Positions 43,745 through 53,748 are shown, counted from the stretch's first letter. The stretch: DNA of 64,000 bases from Collimonas sp. OK242 (GCF_900107095.1 NZ_FNOR01000005.1:186001-250000), one strand, 5' to 3'. Program-made: numbers and translations. Notes: generated from the letters alone by a model not told the origin.

Positions 43745-44008
43745 ATCACCTCGTACGAAACACCTCGAATCGTAATAAACTTCACATATATCTCCAACTA
43801 CAGACTATTTATTTGCTTATATGCGTTTTTGATATATGTAAATACGGCAAATACGTTTGCTTTGACCGGGGCTGGCTGGGGCAGGAAGCAAAGAAGAAGC
43901 CGGGCTACATCATGTCATTGTTTTTTGTAATGTGTTTGAATTTATCTTTTTGATAATTTTCAGCCGTACTGAACAGATGCTTATCTCAAGAAAAACCAAG
44001 GAAAATCC
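43745..44008. promoter_or_regulatory. Divergent promoter region between the sulfate operon and cysB
   Basis: 264 bp, AT-rich in the middle with several TATAT runs (TATATATCTCC, GATATATG). As a CysB-type gene faces the operon, CysB sites are expected here, but CysB boxes are too degenerate for me to place. No gene is seen. Confidence 0.55.
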
Positions 44009-44950
44009 ATGAATCTCCATCAGTTCCGTTTTGTCCGTGAGGCGGTACGCCAGAATTACAATCTGACCGAGGCGGCCAAGGCGCTGTATACATCGCAGCC
44101 GGGCGTCTCCAAGGCGATTATCGAGCTGGAGGAAGAACTGGGCGTTGATATTTTTACACGCCATGGCAAGCGTATCCGCGGGCTGACGGAGCCGGGGCGG
44201 GCGGTATTGAAATCGGTCGAACTGATCATGCAGGAAATCGACGGCCTCAAGCGTATCGGCAACGAATACGCCGCCCATGACAGCGGCAGCTTCACGATCG
44301 CCACCACGCACACGCAGGCGCGTTATGCGCTGCCTAAAGTGGTGCAGGCATTTACCTTGAAGTTTCCCAAGGTGCGCTTGTCTTTATTGCAAGGCAATCC
44401 CAGGCAGGTTGCCGATATGGTGCGTAACGACCAGGCCGACCTGGCGCTGGCGACCGAGGCGATTGTCAATGCCGACGGCCTGGTGACCTTGCCTTGCTAC
44501 CAGTGGGAGCATGTGGTGGTGGTGCCGCCGGATCATCCGCTGCTGCAGTCGAAGGCGATCACGCTGGAAGAAATTGCCGCGTTTCCGCTGATTACCTACG
44601 ATAGCGCGTTTACCGGCCGGACCAAGATCGATCATGCGTTCTCCCTGCGTAACTTGAAACCGGATGTGCTGCTGGAGGCGATCGACGCCGATGTCATCAA
44701 GACTTACGTCGAGTTAGGCATGGGGGTGGGGATTATTGCCGGCATGGCATTTGATGCGGAACGGGATGTCGGGTTGCGCTCGATTCCGGTCGGGCATCTG
44801 TTTGGCACCAATATCTCGCGGGCGGCGGTCAAGCAGGGCGCCTATCTGCGCAGCTATGTATATACCTTCATCGAATTGCTGGCGCCGACCATGAATCGCA
44901 AGCTGATTGAACAAGTGATGAATGGTGAGAAGGATATGTACGAACTGTAG
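44009..44950 (+). CDS. cysB: CysB-type LysR regulator of sulfate assimilation
   Basis: A 313-residue LysR protein. MNLHQFRFVREAVRQNYNLTEAAKALYTSQPGVSKAI is the N-terminal helix-turn-helix, nearly the CysB consensus, and the effector domain has TTHTQARYALP and YDSAFTGR, which in CysB bind acetylserine or sulfate. It is divergent from the operon it should control. A CysB paralogue (Cbl) cannot be excluded. Confidence 0.94.
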   Translation: MNLHQFRFVREAVRQNYNLTEAAKALYTSQPGVSKAIIELEEELGVDIFTRHGKRIRGLTEPGRAVLKSVELIMQEIDGLKRIGNEYAAHDSGSFTIATTHTQARYALPKVVQAFTLKFPKVRLSLLQGNPRQVADMVRNDQADLALATEAIVNADGLVTLPCYQWEHVVVVPPDHPLLQSKAITLEEIAAFPLITYDSAFTGRTKIDHAFSLRNLKPDVLLEAIDADVIKTYVELGMGVGIIAGMAFDAERDVGLRSIPVGHLFGTNISRAAVKQGAYLRSYVYTFIELLAPTMNRKLIEQVMNGEKDMYEL

Positions 44951-45014
44951 TTAAATAGGGTCAGAGTCAAATTCCGCGATGGAGCCTGCGAAAATTGACT
45001 CTGACCCTATTTAA
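44951..45014. repeat. 20-bp inverted repeat after cysB (REP/MITE-like)
   Basis: TTAAATAGGGTCAGAGTCAA (44951–44970) and its exact complement (44995–45014) flank a 24-bp centre. The GGGTCAGAGTCAA core is a common REP-type motif in many proteobacteria. It can also act as a terminator for cysB. Confidence 0.72.
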
Positions 45015-45052
45015 CGGGCCACGGAGTACACCCGCCAGCATGCAATAACGCA

Positions 45053-45169
45053 TTAACGATAGTAATAAGGATGCGGAGCATAATACCCGCGCGCCGGCAC
45101 AATCACACAACCGCTGACGGCAGCACATAAAGTGATGCCAAGCACCACGAGTCCGATGAGCTTTTTCAT
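45053..45169 (-). CDS. Very small lipoprotein (38 residues)
   Basis: MKKLIGLVVLGITLCAAVSGC is a full lipoprotein signal with lipobox VSGC, leaving a mature peptide of about 18 residues rich in Tyr and Pro (ARGYYAPHPYYYR). AGAAGG lies before ATG 45169. Similar short Tyr-rich lipoproteins are common in Burkholderiales; function unknown. Confidence 0.7.
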   Translation of the reverse strand: MKKLIGLVVLGITLCAAVSGCVIVPARGYYAPHPYYYR

Positions 45170-45340
45170 TTTGGCCTTCTTTCCTGTTTGAATTATCACG
45201 AGGCCAGAATGCCATTGAGAGGGTGATACAGGTGCTTCCAGACAGTGTGAGATGTAAGAGTTTGTTAGGCTCGTCTTAATCACTTACAGATGCTTCAGAC
45301 AAGCCAGCGCGGTGGCCGCGCCGGCTAAAGCTATTCTTGC

Positions 45341-46936
45341 TTACTCGGAGACTACGGCCGCTTCCGGTTTGGCGTGCAAAGTAATCGGCGCTACCTTGCC
45401 GACCAGCCACAATGCAATCACGGTAACCACGACCGCCAGTCCGACTCCCATATGAATCGCTCCGATCAGCGCCTCGCGCGCCGCTTCCAGCAGCAGCTGG
45501 CCTTGATGGCCGGCGCTTGCCAGCTGCGCCAGCACGGTGGTCTGGGTTTCATGGCTGATCAGGATTTGCGGGTCGGAGAAACTGCTGAACCAGCTGCCGG
45601 CCTTATCCGCGGCCAGCGCCCGGCGCACGCTGCCTGCGTACATATGGTTAATCAGCGTGCCGATAATCGCTGTACCCAACATGCTGCCGATCATGCGCAA
45701 GGATTGCATCAGGGCGGTAGCGATGCCCAGGTGTTCGCGACCGGCTTCTTGCTGGATGAAGATGGTCAGGTTTGGCAAAATAAAGCCGAGGCCAAGCCCG
45801 CCTATCAGCATGAAAATGGCGATGACGCCATGCGAGGTCCAGCGGTTCGATATGACGACGCCGAGACAAGACAGCGCCAGTAAAGTGAAGCCGATGTAGA
45901 GCATCGCGTTCGGATTCCTGATCTTGGTGATGATGCGGCCGTTGGAAATGCTGCCGACCATGATGCAGGCCACCAGCGGCGTGATCAGCAGGCCGGCTTC
46001 TTGCGGCGACAGCCCGAAACCGCCCTGATACAGCAAAGGCGCGTAAAACATCAGCGAGAACATGGAAAAACCGCTCAGCACCGATAGCAGGAACAGGATA
46101 GATAATTGACGATCGAACAGCAGATCAAACGGCAGGATAGGTTGCGGCGTGTGATGTTCCCATTTCCAGAGCGCAACAAAAGACACGATACTGGCAGCCA
46201 GCAGGCCCAGCATGCCTAAGGACAAGCCGTGCTTGGGCAGCATTTCGACGAACAACTGCAGACATCCCAGCGAGGATGTGATCAGCAAGGCGCCGGGCCA
46301 GTCCAGGCGGATCTTGGCGTCAGGATGGGTATGGCGCAAATGCGGCAGGTATTTATAGACGAAGAACAGCGACAGTACGCCGACCGGCAGATTCACATAA
46401 AACACCCAGCGCCAGCCCCAGTATTGCGTCAGGAAGCCGCCTAGCGACGGTCCTACTGCAGTGGCGATGCCGAATGCCGTACTCATCATGACTTGCCAGC
46501 GCAGGCGCACGTGAGCGCCGGGGAACAGGTCGGGGATGCAGGCAAATGCGGTGCCTACCAGCATGCCGCCGCCTATGCCTTGCAAGCCGCGGGCAATCAC
46601 CAGCCACAGCATGCTGTCGGCCATGCCGCACAAGATGGAGGCGGTGGTGAACAGAAGGATGGAGACCAGCACGAAGGGTTTGCGGCCATAGTAATCGCCC
46701 AGCCGTCCGAAGATTGGCACGGTGATCACCGAGGTGAGCAAATAGGAAGTCGCAACCCAGGCGTACAATTCAAAACCTTTTAATTCGGCAACGATAGTCG
46801 GCAATGCAGTGCCGACCACGGTCGAATCCAGCGCTACCAGCATCACGACAAAGGCGATGCCGAGCATGGCAAGTAAAGATTCACGGAAAGGTAAAACCTG
46901 GTCGCTCGAATGCGCGGCGGCGGAATGGATAGCCAT
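45341..46936 (-). CDS. DHA2-family MFS drug exporter (EmrB/QacA-like)
   Basis: A 531-residue, 14-helix major facilitator. MLVALDSTVVGTALPTI is the motif in helix 1, FGRLGDYYGRKP motif A, and GTAFACIPDLFPGAHVRLRWQVMMSTAFGIATAVGPSLGGFL motif C, the exporter signature. Substrates are probably multiple lipophilic compounds. No partner membrane-fusion protein is adjacent. It is divergent from the J-domain gene. Confidence 0.9.
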   Translation of the reverse strand: MAIHSAAAHSSDQVLPFRESLLAMLGIAFVVMLVALDSTVVGTALPTIVAELKGFELYAWVATSYLLTSVITVPIFGRLGDYYGRKPFVLVSILLFTTASILCGMADSMLWLVIARGLQGIGGGMLVGTAFACIPDLFPGAHVRLRWQVMMSTAFGIATAVGPSLGGFLTQYWGWRWVFYVNLPVGVLSLFFVYKYLPHLRHTHPDAKIRLDWPGALLITSSLGCLQLFVEMLPKHGLSLGMLGLLAASIVSFVALWKWEHHTPQPILPFDLLFDRQLSILFLLSVLSGFSMFSLMFYAPLLYQGGFGLSPQEAGLLITPLVACIMVGSISNGRIITKIRNPNAMLYIGFTLLALSCLGVVISNRWTSHGVIAIFMLIGGLGLGFILPNLTIFIQQEAGREHLGIATALMQSLRMIGSMLGTAIIGTLINHMYAGSVRRALAADKAGSWFSSFSDPQILISHETQTTVLAQLASAGHQGQLLLEAAREALIGAIHMGVGLAVVVTVIALWLVGKVAPITLHAKPEAAVVSE

Positions 46937-47171
46937 ATTTGTTGTTTATCGGCGGATTCGCCGTTTTGGGGAACAGGGCATTGAACTGGATGCAAGAAAC
47001 CCCCATAGCAGGGGATTATTGCAAAGACAAGATGATACGCTCCTTGGCTGCTTTCTGCTGCGCCGCGCCAGCGGCCGCTTATAATCACGCCGCGCCATCC
47101 ATTTTTTTCATCTGGATTTTCGCCTGAATTTTTATCCGGCAATCACACTTCAATATCCAGTATTCAAACCG

Positions 47172-48173
47172 ATGAAAAAGTCAGAAACCAAGGCGCTCAA
47201 CATCGTCGAGCAGTACGGGCAAGCCAGCTTGTCGCCGGGACAGAAAATATTCAATGCGCTGCTCAAGAAAATTGAAACCGAGCGCCAGCTGCTGGCGGCA
47301 TGGCAGGAAATGATCGCGCAGCATCATCAGCTTTATGTCAGCCAGTACCAGCCCCTGATGCACAGCTACCACCGGCTGGTAGCGCAACTGGTGCGTTTGC
47401 TGGACAGCGCCTGGTCGGCAAAAGGCTTGAGCAGGCACGACCAGGAAAAAATCAGCCACATCATCTGTTCGGTCAGCGCGGCTATCATCGGCGACAGCGA
47501 CGCTGAGGATCTAAAGCGGATCTATCGCATGCATGGCGGCGGCGACTTCGACACAGAGGCGGAACAGCAGGACGCTGGAGCAGCCACGCAGCAGGCAGAT
47601 GCCGCTTGCAATCCGCAGGATGCAGGTGGCGGTGAGCGCGCCGGCAAGCGCAAAAAATCGGCCAAGGCAGCAGCAAAGGAAGCCAGGCAACAGGAAGAAT
47701 CGCACAATGCCAGCCAGTCGGTACGCGAAGTCTATCGAAAGCTGGCCAGCGCCTTGCATCCCGACCGCGAGCAGGATCCTCTGGAGCGCGCGCGCAAGAC
47801 GGTGCTGATGCAAAGGGTGAATATCGCCTATGACAAGCAAGATCTGCTCGGCTTGCTGGAGCTTCAACTGGAAATCGAGCAGATAGACCAGAGCCGTATC
47901 AACTCTTTGTCGGAACAGCGCCTCAAGCATTACAGCAAGGTTCTGACGGAACAGTCGGCCGAACTGCGGGACGAGATCGCCGGGCTTGAGGCGGATTTCC
48001 GGAGGCGCTTCCAGTTCGGGCCGCAACAGGCCATGTCTCCCGCATTGGCGATGCGTCACCTGAAAAGCGGCATCAAGGGCATGCAACAGAATATCAATGG
48101 GCTCAAAAATGAGCTGCTGGCGTTTGAAGATGTCAAAAATATCAAAGCCTGGCTGAAAAGCTATCATATATAG
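47172..48173 (+). CDS. J-domain protein with long helical flanks
   Basis: A 333-residue cytoplasmic protein. Residues about 183–225 form a J domain with the HPD tripeptide (196–198) that stimulates Hsp70. It lacks the G/F region and zinc centre of DnaJ, so it is a class C type. The N-terminal 120 residues are helical; residues about 120–180 are a low-complexity Ala/Gln/Lys linker; the C-terminus is coiled-coil-like. The client is unknown, and no DnaK is near. Confidence 0.85.
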   Translation: MKKSETKALNIVEQYGQASLSPGQKIFNALLKKIETERQLLAAWQEMIAQHHQLYVSQYQPLMHSYHRLVAQLVRLLDSAWSAKGLSRHDQEKISHIICSVSAAIIGDSDAEDLKRIYRMHGGGDFDTEAEQQDAGAATQQADAACNPQDAGGGERAGKRKKSAKAAAKEARQQEESHNASQSVREVYRKLASALHPDREQDPLERARKTVLMQRVNIAYDKQDLLGLLELQLEIEQIDQSRINSLSEQRLKHYSKVLTEQSAELRDEIAGLEADFRRRFQFGPQQAMSPALAMRHLKSGIKGMQQNINGLKNELLAFEDVKNIKAWLKSYHI

Positions 48174-48289
48174 GCAGTCAATTCGCAATAGGCAATTTTT
48201 TGGACTAGGCATTCCGCTATCCCTGCGCCGCTTTGATTGCCATGCCGGCGGCCTATTTGAGGGGAATTGCGCAGGGATAATTTATAATC

Positions 48290-49675
48290 ATGTCTTTGCG
48301 CCCAAATCCGATGAATCCGTTGCCACCTAGTTTTTCCGATCAGACGCTGCGCCAGCTGCGGCGCGCGTGGCGCAAATACGGGATTTTGTGGCTTGGTGCG
48401 GTGCTGGTCGGTTTGATTGCAGTGCTCTATGCCTGGCTGATGGATGTCGGTTTCGGCATGTTCCGCTCCATGCAGCAGTCGCACTTCTGGCTGCCGCTGT
48501 TCATTACGCCGGCGATCGGCGCCTTGTGCGTGTGGGCCACGAGGCGCTATTTTCCCGGTTCCGAAGGTAGCGGTATTCCGCAAGTGATCGCGACGCTGGA
48601 AGAAGAGACCAGCAAGCGCGGCCAGTCGCTGCTGTCGTTGAAAATATTGGCAGGCAAGATCGGTATTTCCTTTGTCGGCATTCTCGGCGGCTTCACCATC
48701 GGGCGCGAAGGCCCTACGGTACAGGTCGGCGCGGCCTTGATGTTCAATCTGCGGCGTCTCTACCCGCGCGCCAGTGCGGCGTTGGAGCGGCGCCTGATTC
48801 TGGCGGGAGCTGCGGCCGGCTTGTCGGCTGCGTTCAATACGCCGCTGGCCGGCATCGTGTTTGCGATCGAAGAACTGACGCGCAGCTTTGAGCATAGAGC
48901 CAGTGGCGTCGTGATTACCGTGATTATTTTTGCCGGTGCGGTGGCGCTGGGCTTGAACGGTAACTATACTTATTTCGGCACCATACAGATCGATAGCGCG
49001 CTGACCGACATGCTGGCGCTGGCGGTGCTGGTTACCGGCATCCTGACTGGCGTTGCCGGCGGCATATTCGGCTGGCTGCTATTGAACACCAAACGCTGGA
49101 TCCCGGCCCGGGTCCAGCATTTGCGCAATACCCGTCCGATCGCCTTCGGCGCGTTGTGCGGCTTGCTGGTGGCGCTAATCGGTGTGATCGCAGGCGGCGC
49201 CACTTTCGGCAGCGGCTATGTTGAAGCCAAGGGTGTGCTGGAAGGGCAGCAGCATTTGTCCGTGTTTTACCCGTTCCTGAAAATGGCGTCGATGGTGTCG
49301 TCTTACCTGCCTGGCATTCCCGGCGGGATTTTTGCTCCATCGCTGTCGATCGGCGCCGGCTTCGGCAATTTGCTGCACCAGGTGTTCGGTCACACCTCAT
49401 TGCCGATGCTGATCGCGTTGGCGATGGTGGGTTACCTGGCTGCCGTCACGCAATCGCCGATTACCGCGTTCGTGATCGTGATGGAAATGATTAACGGTCA
49501 TGCGCTGGTCATCTCCTTGATGGCGACGGCTTTGATTGCCAGCCGGGTGTCACGTTTTTTTGCGCCGCCGTTATATGACGCGCTGTCGGAGCGTTATCGG
49601 GCCGCCGCCGGTGCGGCGCTGACCAATTTAGAAAAAGCAGAAGTGAAGAAACTAGAAAATGAGCCGGAAAAATGA
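48290..49675 (+). CDS. clcA: ClC-family chloride channel/antiporter
   Basis: A 461-residue inner-membrane ClC protein. Selectivity-filter motifs are GSGIPQV, GREGPTVQ and GGIFAPSLSIGAG; the gating Glu is in the GREGP motif, and a Tyr late in the protein would be the inner gate. No C-terminal CBS domains. Likely H+/Cl- exchanger in acid stress. Overlaps the methyltransferase gene by 4 nt. Confidence 0.93.
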   Translation: MSLRPNPMNPLPPSFSDQTLRQLRRAWRKYGILWLGAVLVGLIAVLYAWLMDVGFGMFRSMQQSHFWLPLFITPAIGALCVWATRRYFPGSEGSGIPQVIATLEEETSKRGQSLLSLKILAGKIGISFVGILGGFTIGREGPTVQVGAALMFNLRRLYPRASAALERRLILAGAAAGLSAAFNTPLAGIVFAIEELTRSFEHRASGVVITVIIFAGAVALGLNGNYTYFGTIQIDSALTDMLALAVLVTGILTGVAGGIFGWLLLNTKRWIPARVQHLRNTRPIAFGALCGLLVALIGVIAGGATFGSGYVEAKGVLEGQQHLSVFYPFLKMASMVSSYLPGIPGGIFAPSLSIGAGFGNLLHQVFGHTSLPMLIALAMVGYLAAVTQSPITAFVIVMEMINGHALVISLMATALIASRVSRFFAPPLYDALSERYRAAAGAALTNLEKAEVKKLENEPEK

Positions 49676-50319
49676 TTAATACAGATGTGGTGGCTTACTA
49701 TGCCAAGCGCGCTTCGACATACGAAGAGATTTACCAACGTCCGGAGCGCCAGGATGAGTTGCTGACGCTGCAGGTGCGCGTGCAGGAATTGATGGAAGGC
49801 CACGATGTGCTCGAACTGGCCTGCGGCACCGGATTCTGGACTGAGCAAATCGCTGCTTCGGCAAAATCAGTGTACGCAACCGACATCAATCCGGAAATGA
49901 TTGCACTGGCAAACGCCAAGAAACTGCCGGCCGGCAAAGCGACCTTTGCGTTGGCGGACCTCAACACCTTCCAGCCGGACCGGCCGTTCACCGCCTGCTT
50001 CCTGGGATTCTGGTGGTCGCATGTAGCGCGTCAGGACCAGGTGCGTTTCATCGCTCAGCTGCGTGAAAAACTGGGCAAGGATATTTTGCTGGTGATGATC
50101 GACAACGGCTATGTTGAAGAACAAAGCACGCCGATTGCGCGTACCGATGCAGAAGGAAATACCTACCAGTTCCGTACCTTGCCCAACGGCGAGCGCTACG
50201 AAGTCATGAAGAATTTCCCGACCGACAGCGGCCTGCGCAAGAAACTGGCGCCCATCACGCGCGAGCTGCGCATCTTGCGGCTGGAGTATTACTGGTTGCT
50301 GAGCTGCCGCATCAAATAA
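49672..50319 (+). CDS. Class I SAM-dependent methyltransferase
   Basis: A 215-residue methyltransferase. Motif I is VLELACGTGFWTEQIA, motif II YATDINPEMIALA, then ADLNTF and CFLGFWWSHVA. The substrate is unknown. Its ATG overlaps the clcA stop (ATGA), so it is translationally coupled with the channel, an unexpected partnership. Confidence 0.9.
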   Translation: MINTDVVAYYAKRASTYEEIYQRPERQDELLTLQVRVQELMEGHDVLELACGTGFWTEQIAASAKSVYATDINPEMIALANAKKLPAGKATFALADLNTFQPDRPFTACFLGFWWSHVARQDQVRFIAQLREKLGKDILLVMIDNGYVEEQSTPIARTDAEGNTYQFRTLPNGERYEVMKNFPTDSGLRKKLAPITRELRILRLEYYWLLSCRIK

Positions 50320-50332
50320 GGCAGGCGCAGCG

Positions 50333-52603
50333 CTAATTCTTTGCATTGGCCGGGGGCGAATCCGGTGCCGCTTCTGGCGGCACGGCGGTTGCGGAAGCAG
50401 CCGCCGTGGTCAATGGGAAAGTCGTCCATTCAGTGGCAAAGCGCACCCTCGGATCGCCATCCACTTTCTTCTTGATGCGCAGGTTGAAGCCGCGCATGAC
50501 CTCATTCTGGGTTTGCGGCTTGGTGCGGATGCCGGCCAGCAGCGTCACGCCGTTCAAATCGAAACCGTTGACCCCGTATATCTCGATAGGTTGTTGCAGC
50601 AGCCGCCGCAGCCGGCGGTCTTCCAGCATCTCGGCGCCAGTCTCGCGCATCAGGCGCAGGGCCTGGTCGACGTCCGAATCGTGGGTGATGTGCAGCTTGA
50701 GTGAAGCATAGGTGTATTCGCGCGTATCGTTCTTGATCGCCGTGATTTGCGAAAACGGTACGCTGTGCACCGAGCCGTTGCTGTCGCGCAAACGCACGGT
50801 GCGGATGGTCAGGTTTTCCACTGTGCCGGCGTGGCCGTTGCCGACGTCGACCCAGTCGCCGACCGACATCGAATCTTCCATGATGATGAAGACGCCGGTG
50901 ATCAAGTCCTTCACCAGCGATTGCGAACCGAAGCCGAATGCCAGCCCGACCACGCCGGCCGAGGCCAGCAAGGGCGTGACATTGATGCCGAGGTTGGCGA
51001 GCGTGGTGATGACGGTGATGGTCAGGATCAGCAGCATCAAGGCGTTGCGCAGCAAGGGCAGGATGGTGCGCATGCGCGTGCTCGGATTCTTGCGCGCGTA
51101 ACGGCTGTTGCGGGTCGGGGTGATCGCTTCTTGAATAAATGTGTCGAGCATGATCCAGACCAGCCAGGCAATTACCAGCGTAAGACCGATCTTGCCGAGA
51201 GCGGAGACGATCATCTGGCCGATCAGGGTGGCATTGGCAAATTCCATCAGGGAGTGTTCCCAGATCCTGGTCAGCAGTTCAAAAAAGCCGATCCACAGCG
51301 CCAGTTGCAGCAAGCTGAAGCCGACGTTGCTCAGACGCCGGATGTAAGGAGATTGGCGGCGGGCCGCTACTGCAGCCGTCTTGCGGCTGCGTATGCGCTG
51401 CAACAGCGCGCCGATGAAGAACATGGCGATCAGCAGCGCCGTGCTGCCCAATGCGTGATTGAGCGCAGAATTGTTGCTCGATAAATCAAGGATGGTGGCA
51501 ACGCTGACGCTGATGCTCAACAGCAGTATCGGCACATACCAGAAGGCCGCGACCACTTCCAGGGTTTCCATCCGCGCCGGATGGTCGCGCCGTACCGCCA
51601 GCGGCCGGTTGCGGATGATGTGCGCCACCGGACGCCTGTATTGCAAGGCGAACCAGCCGCCTAGCAGCGCCGCAATCAGGCTCGACAAGGTCGCCACCAC
51701 GCTGGACAGATGAACCCCGATGATCTGGTTCACCTGCGGATTATCCAGTGCATCGCCGAGCCAGCCGGCGCAGCCGATCACGTATAGCAAACTCCAGGCG
51801 CGCTGGTAGATGATATGCACGGCGACCATGCGGTGGCCGCCATGCGACAGCGAAAAAATGATGGCGCATAGCGCCTGGAACAGACGTGCGCCAATCAAGG
51901 TGTACAGCAGCACGGTAGCCAGCGTCCGTCCCAGCGACGGCCCTTGCGAAGACGCCAGGCTGACTACCACCGAGATTTCCACCACCAGCGCCAGCAGTAT
52001 CGGCGCTATGTGACGCAGGATATACAGCAGCAATTCCTTGGTGCTGGGGTCCGGCGGCAGTTTTGTGTCGACCTTGAAGTGCCGGTGCGCCCGTCTGCCG
52101 ATGTATTGTATGGAGAGAGCGACTACGCCGAACAAGGCTAGCATTTCGAAGAAATTGGCCAGCACTTGCAGCCCGGTTTCAGAGTCCTGGCGCTCAAGTA
52201 TGGTCGACAGGTCTTGCCAGGCCAGGGAGAATTGCTGGGTCCAGTATGTTTCCGGTGTGACTGCCTGACGTAAATGGGTCTGGAAAACGTCGAGGCTATT
52301 GGAAATCAGCCCGATGAATCCCTTTTGCGACGGCGACGCCTTGCTGTTTTTCTGTTCTGCCTGGATCAGGGTGGCTACCAGGCTGCCGGCGGCTGGATTG
52401 CTTTGCAATACCTTGGACAGCGAATCCAGCGTGGATGGCGCTGGCGCCGCGGCTGGCGGTGCGCTGGCGTTATTGCTGGCATTATTGTCGGCGGCCGCAG
52501 CCGCATACGCCGAAGCGCCGCTGGCCAGCAGCAGGCAAAGCAGCGAGCCCATAAATACGCTTAAACGCAAGCGCACTATAAGCTGAAAAAAGCTGGTCTT
52601 CAT
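50333..52603 (-). CDS. Large MscS-family mechanosensitive channel
   Basis: A 756-residue protein with an N-terminal signal-like helix, a low-complexity periplasmic region rich in Ala/Asn/Pro (about 30–60), many membrane helices and the MscS core at the C-terminal third: GVVGLAFGFGSQSLVKDLITGVFIIMEDSMSVGDWV and RTVRLRDSNGSVHSVPFSQI. It resembles YbdG/YnaI-type enlarged channels, which protect against hypoosmotic shock. ATG 52603 was chosen because the frame further up is non-conserved in character; alternative starts exist. Confidence 0.87.
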   Translation of the reverse strand: MKTSFFQLIVRLRLSVFMGSLLCLLLASGASAYAAAAADNNASNNASAPPAAAPAPSTLDSLSKVLQSNPAAGSLVATLIQAEQKNSKASPSQKGFIGLISNSLDVFQTHLRQAVTPETYWTQQFSLAWQDLSTILERQDSETGLQVLANFFEMLALFGVVALSIQYIGRRAHRHFKVDTKLPPDPSTKELLLYILRHIAPILLALVVEISVVVSLASSQGPSLGRTLATVLLYTLIGARLFQALCAIIFSLSHGGHRMVAVHIIYQRAWSLLYVIGCAGWLGDALDNPQVNQIIGVHLSSVVATLSSLIAALLGGWFALQYRRPVAHIIRNRPLAVRRDHPARMETLEVVAAFWYVPILLLSISVSVATILDLSSNNSALNHALGSTALLIAMFFIGALLQRIRSRKTAAVAARRQSPYIRRLSNVGFSLLQLALWIGFFELLTRIWEHSLMEFANATLIGQMIVSALGKIGLTLVIAWLVWIMLDTFIQEAITPTRNSRYARKNPSTRMRTILPLLRNALMLLILTITVITTLANLGINVTPLLASAGVVGLAFGFGSQSLVKDLITGVFIIMEDSMSVGDWVDVGNGHAGTVENLTIRTVRLRDSNGSVHSVPFSQITAIKNDTREYTYASLKLHITHDSDVDQALRLMRETGAEMLEDRRLRRLLQQPIEIYGVNGFDLNGVTLLAGIRTKPQTQNEVMRGFNLRIKKKVDGDPRVRFATEWTTFPLTTAAASATAVPPEAAPDSPPANAKN

Positions 52604-52747
52604 GTCGGCTAGGTAAAAGTCATAAAGTGGCAATCTTACCGTACCGCCGCCGCATGGCTCACAAGATGGGGTTAGCCTTGCACATGTCAAAAAAACACAT
52701 GCAAGTTTGCCGGGGCGCCGCAACCGCTTGCGCCATGCCTGCAATGC

Positions 52748-53725
52748 CTACACAGCAGGTAAATCATCCTCGATATAGGCGCGGATGATGTCGTCGAAAT
52801 TGGCGTCGCCGACGAAACCCAGGGCCGTGGCGCGGCTGGCATCCCATGCCCCGGGCCAGCTTGAGATGATGCGGTCGATCACCGGATCGTGAGCCCATTC
52901 GACCCGTGCGGCGACCGGCTTGCCGGCGACCCGCTCCAGCGCCGCGACCATTTCGGCAACGGTGACCGAGATCCCTGGCAGGTTAATGGTGCGGCTCTTG
53001 CCCAATGTCTCCGCCGCCAGCGCATAACCGTGGATCAGGCTGGCGATCACCTTGCGCGGCGACAACAGCCACAAACGCGTATCCGGCGCTACCGGGCAAA
53101 TGGCAGGCTGGCCGTTGAGCGGTTCGCGCATGATGCCGCTGGCGAAAGACGAGGCGGCCTGGTTCGGTTTGCCGGGCCGCACGCTGATGGTTGGCAGGCG
53201 CAATACCCGGCCGTCGACAAAACCCTTGCGGCTGAAGTCGTTGAGCAGCAATTCAGCAATCGCCTTTTGCGTGCCGTATGAAGACTGCGGATTGAGTGCC
53301 GTATGGTCTTGCACCACAGCCGGCAATACGCCGCCGAATACCGCCACGGAGCTGGTGAAGATCACGCGCGGCACGTGGGCGCAGGCGCGGCAGCGTTCCA
53401 GCAACAAGCGCGAAGCATCCAGGTTGATACGCATGCCAAGATCGAAATCCGCTTCGGCCTGGCCACTGACAATTGCCGCCAGGTGGAAGATGGCAGCCGA
53501 CTGCGGCGTGATCACCCGCTCCAGCAAAGCGCTGTCGCTGATGTCGCCGGTGACCTGTTCAATCCGCGCGTCGTCGAAACCGGTGGCGGCGACCACGTCG
53601 ACCAGGACGATCTTGCTGATGGTTTGCAGCTGACCGCTGCGGTCCGGCAAGCTGCCCTGCTTGAGCAGGCTGCGGGCCAGGCGCTGGCCTAAGAATCCGG
53701 CGCCGCCGGTGATGACTACTTGCAT
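52748..53725 (-). CDS. denD: D-erythronate dehydrogenase
   Basis: A 325-residue extended SDR. TGGAGFLGQRLARSLL is the NAD loop, FTSSVAVFGG and SYGTQKAIAELL contain the active Ser and Tyr-x-x-x-Lys equivalents, and RLPTISVRPGKPNQAASSF is the DenD-specific segment. It oxidises D-erythronate to 2-oxo-tetronate. With OtnI, OtnK and OtnC it gives a full route to dihydroxyacetone phosphate. Last gene of the operon. Confidence 0.9.
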   Translation of the reverse strand: MQVVITGGAGFLGQRLARSLLKQGSLPDRSGQLQTISKIVLVDVVAATGFDDARIEQVTGDISDSALLERVITPQSAAIFHLAAIVSGQAEADFDLGMRINLDASRLLLERCRACAHVPRVIFTSSVAVFGGVLPAVVQDHTALNPQSSYGTQKAIAELLLNDFSRKGFVDGRVLRLPTISVRPGKPNQAASSFASGIMREPLNGQPAICPVAPDTRLWLLSPRKVIASLIHGYALAAETLGKSRTINLPGISVTVAEMVAALERVAGKPVAARVEWAHDPVIDRIISSWPGAWDASRATALGFVGDANFDDIIRAYIEDDLPAV

Positions 53726-53748
53726 GGGAATTCCTTATTGAATGGTGT

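Noticed and set aside
46939-47127. 62-codon frame between the divergent MFS and J-domain genes
   Set aside because: No ribosome site or motif; it lies in a promoter region.
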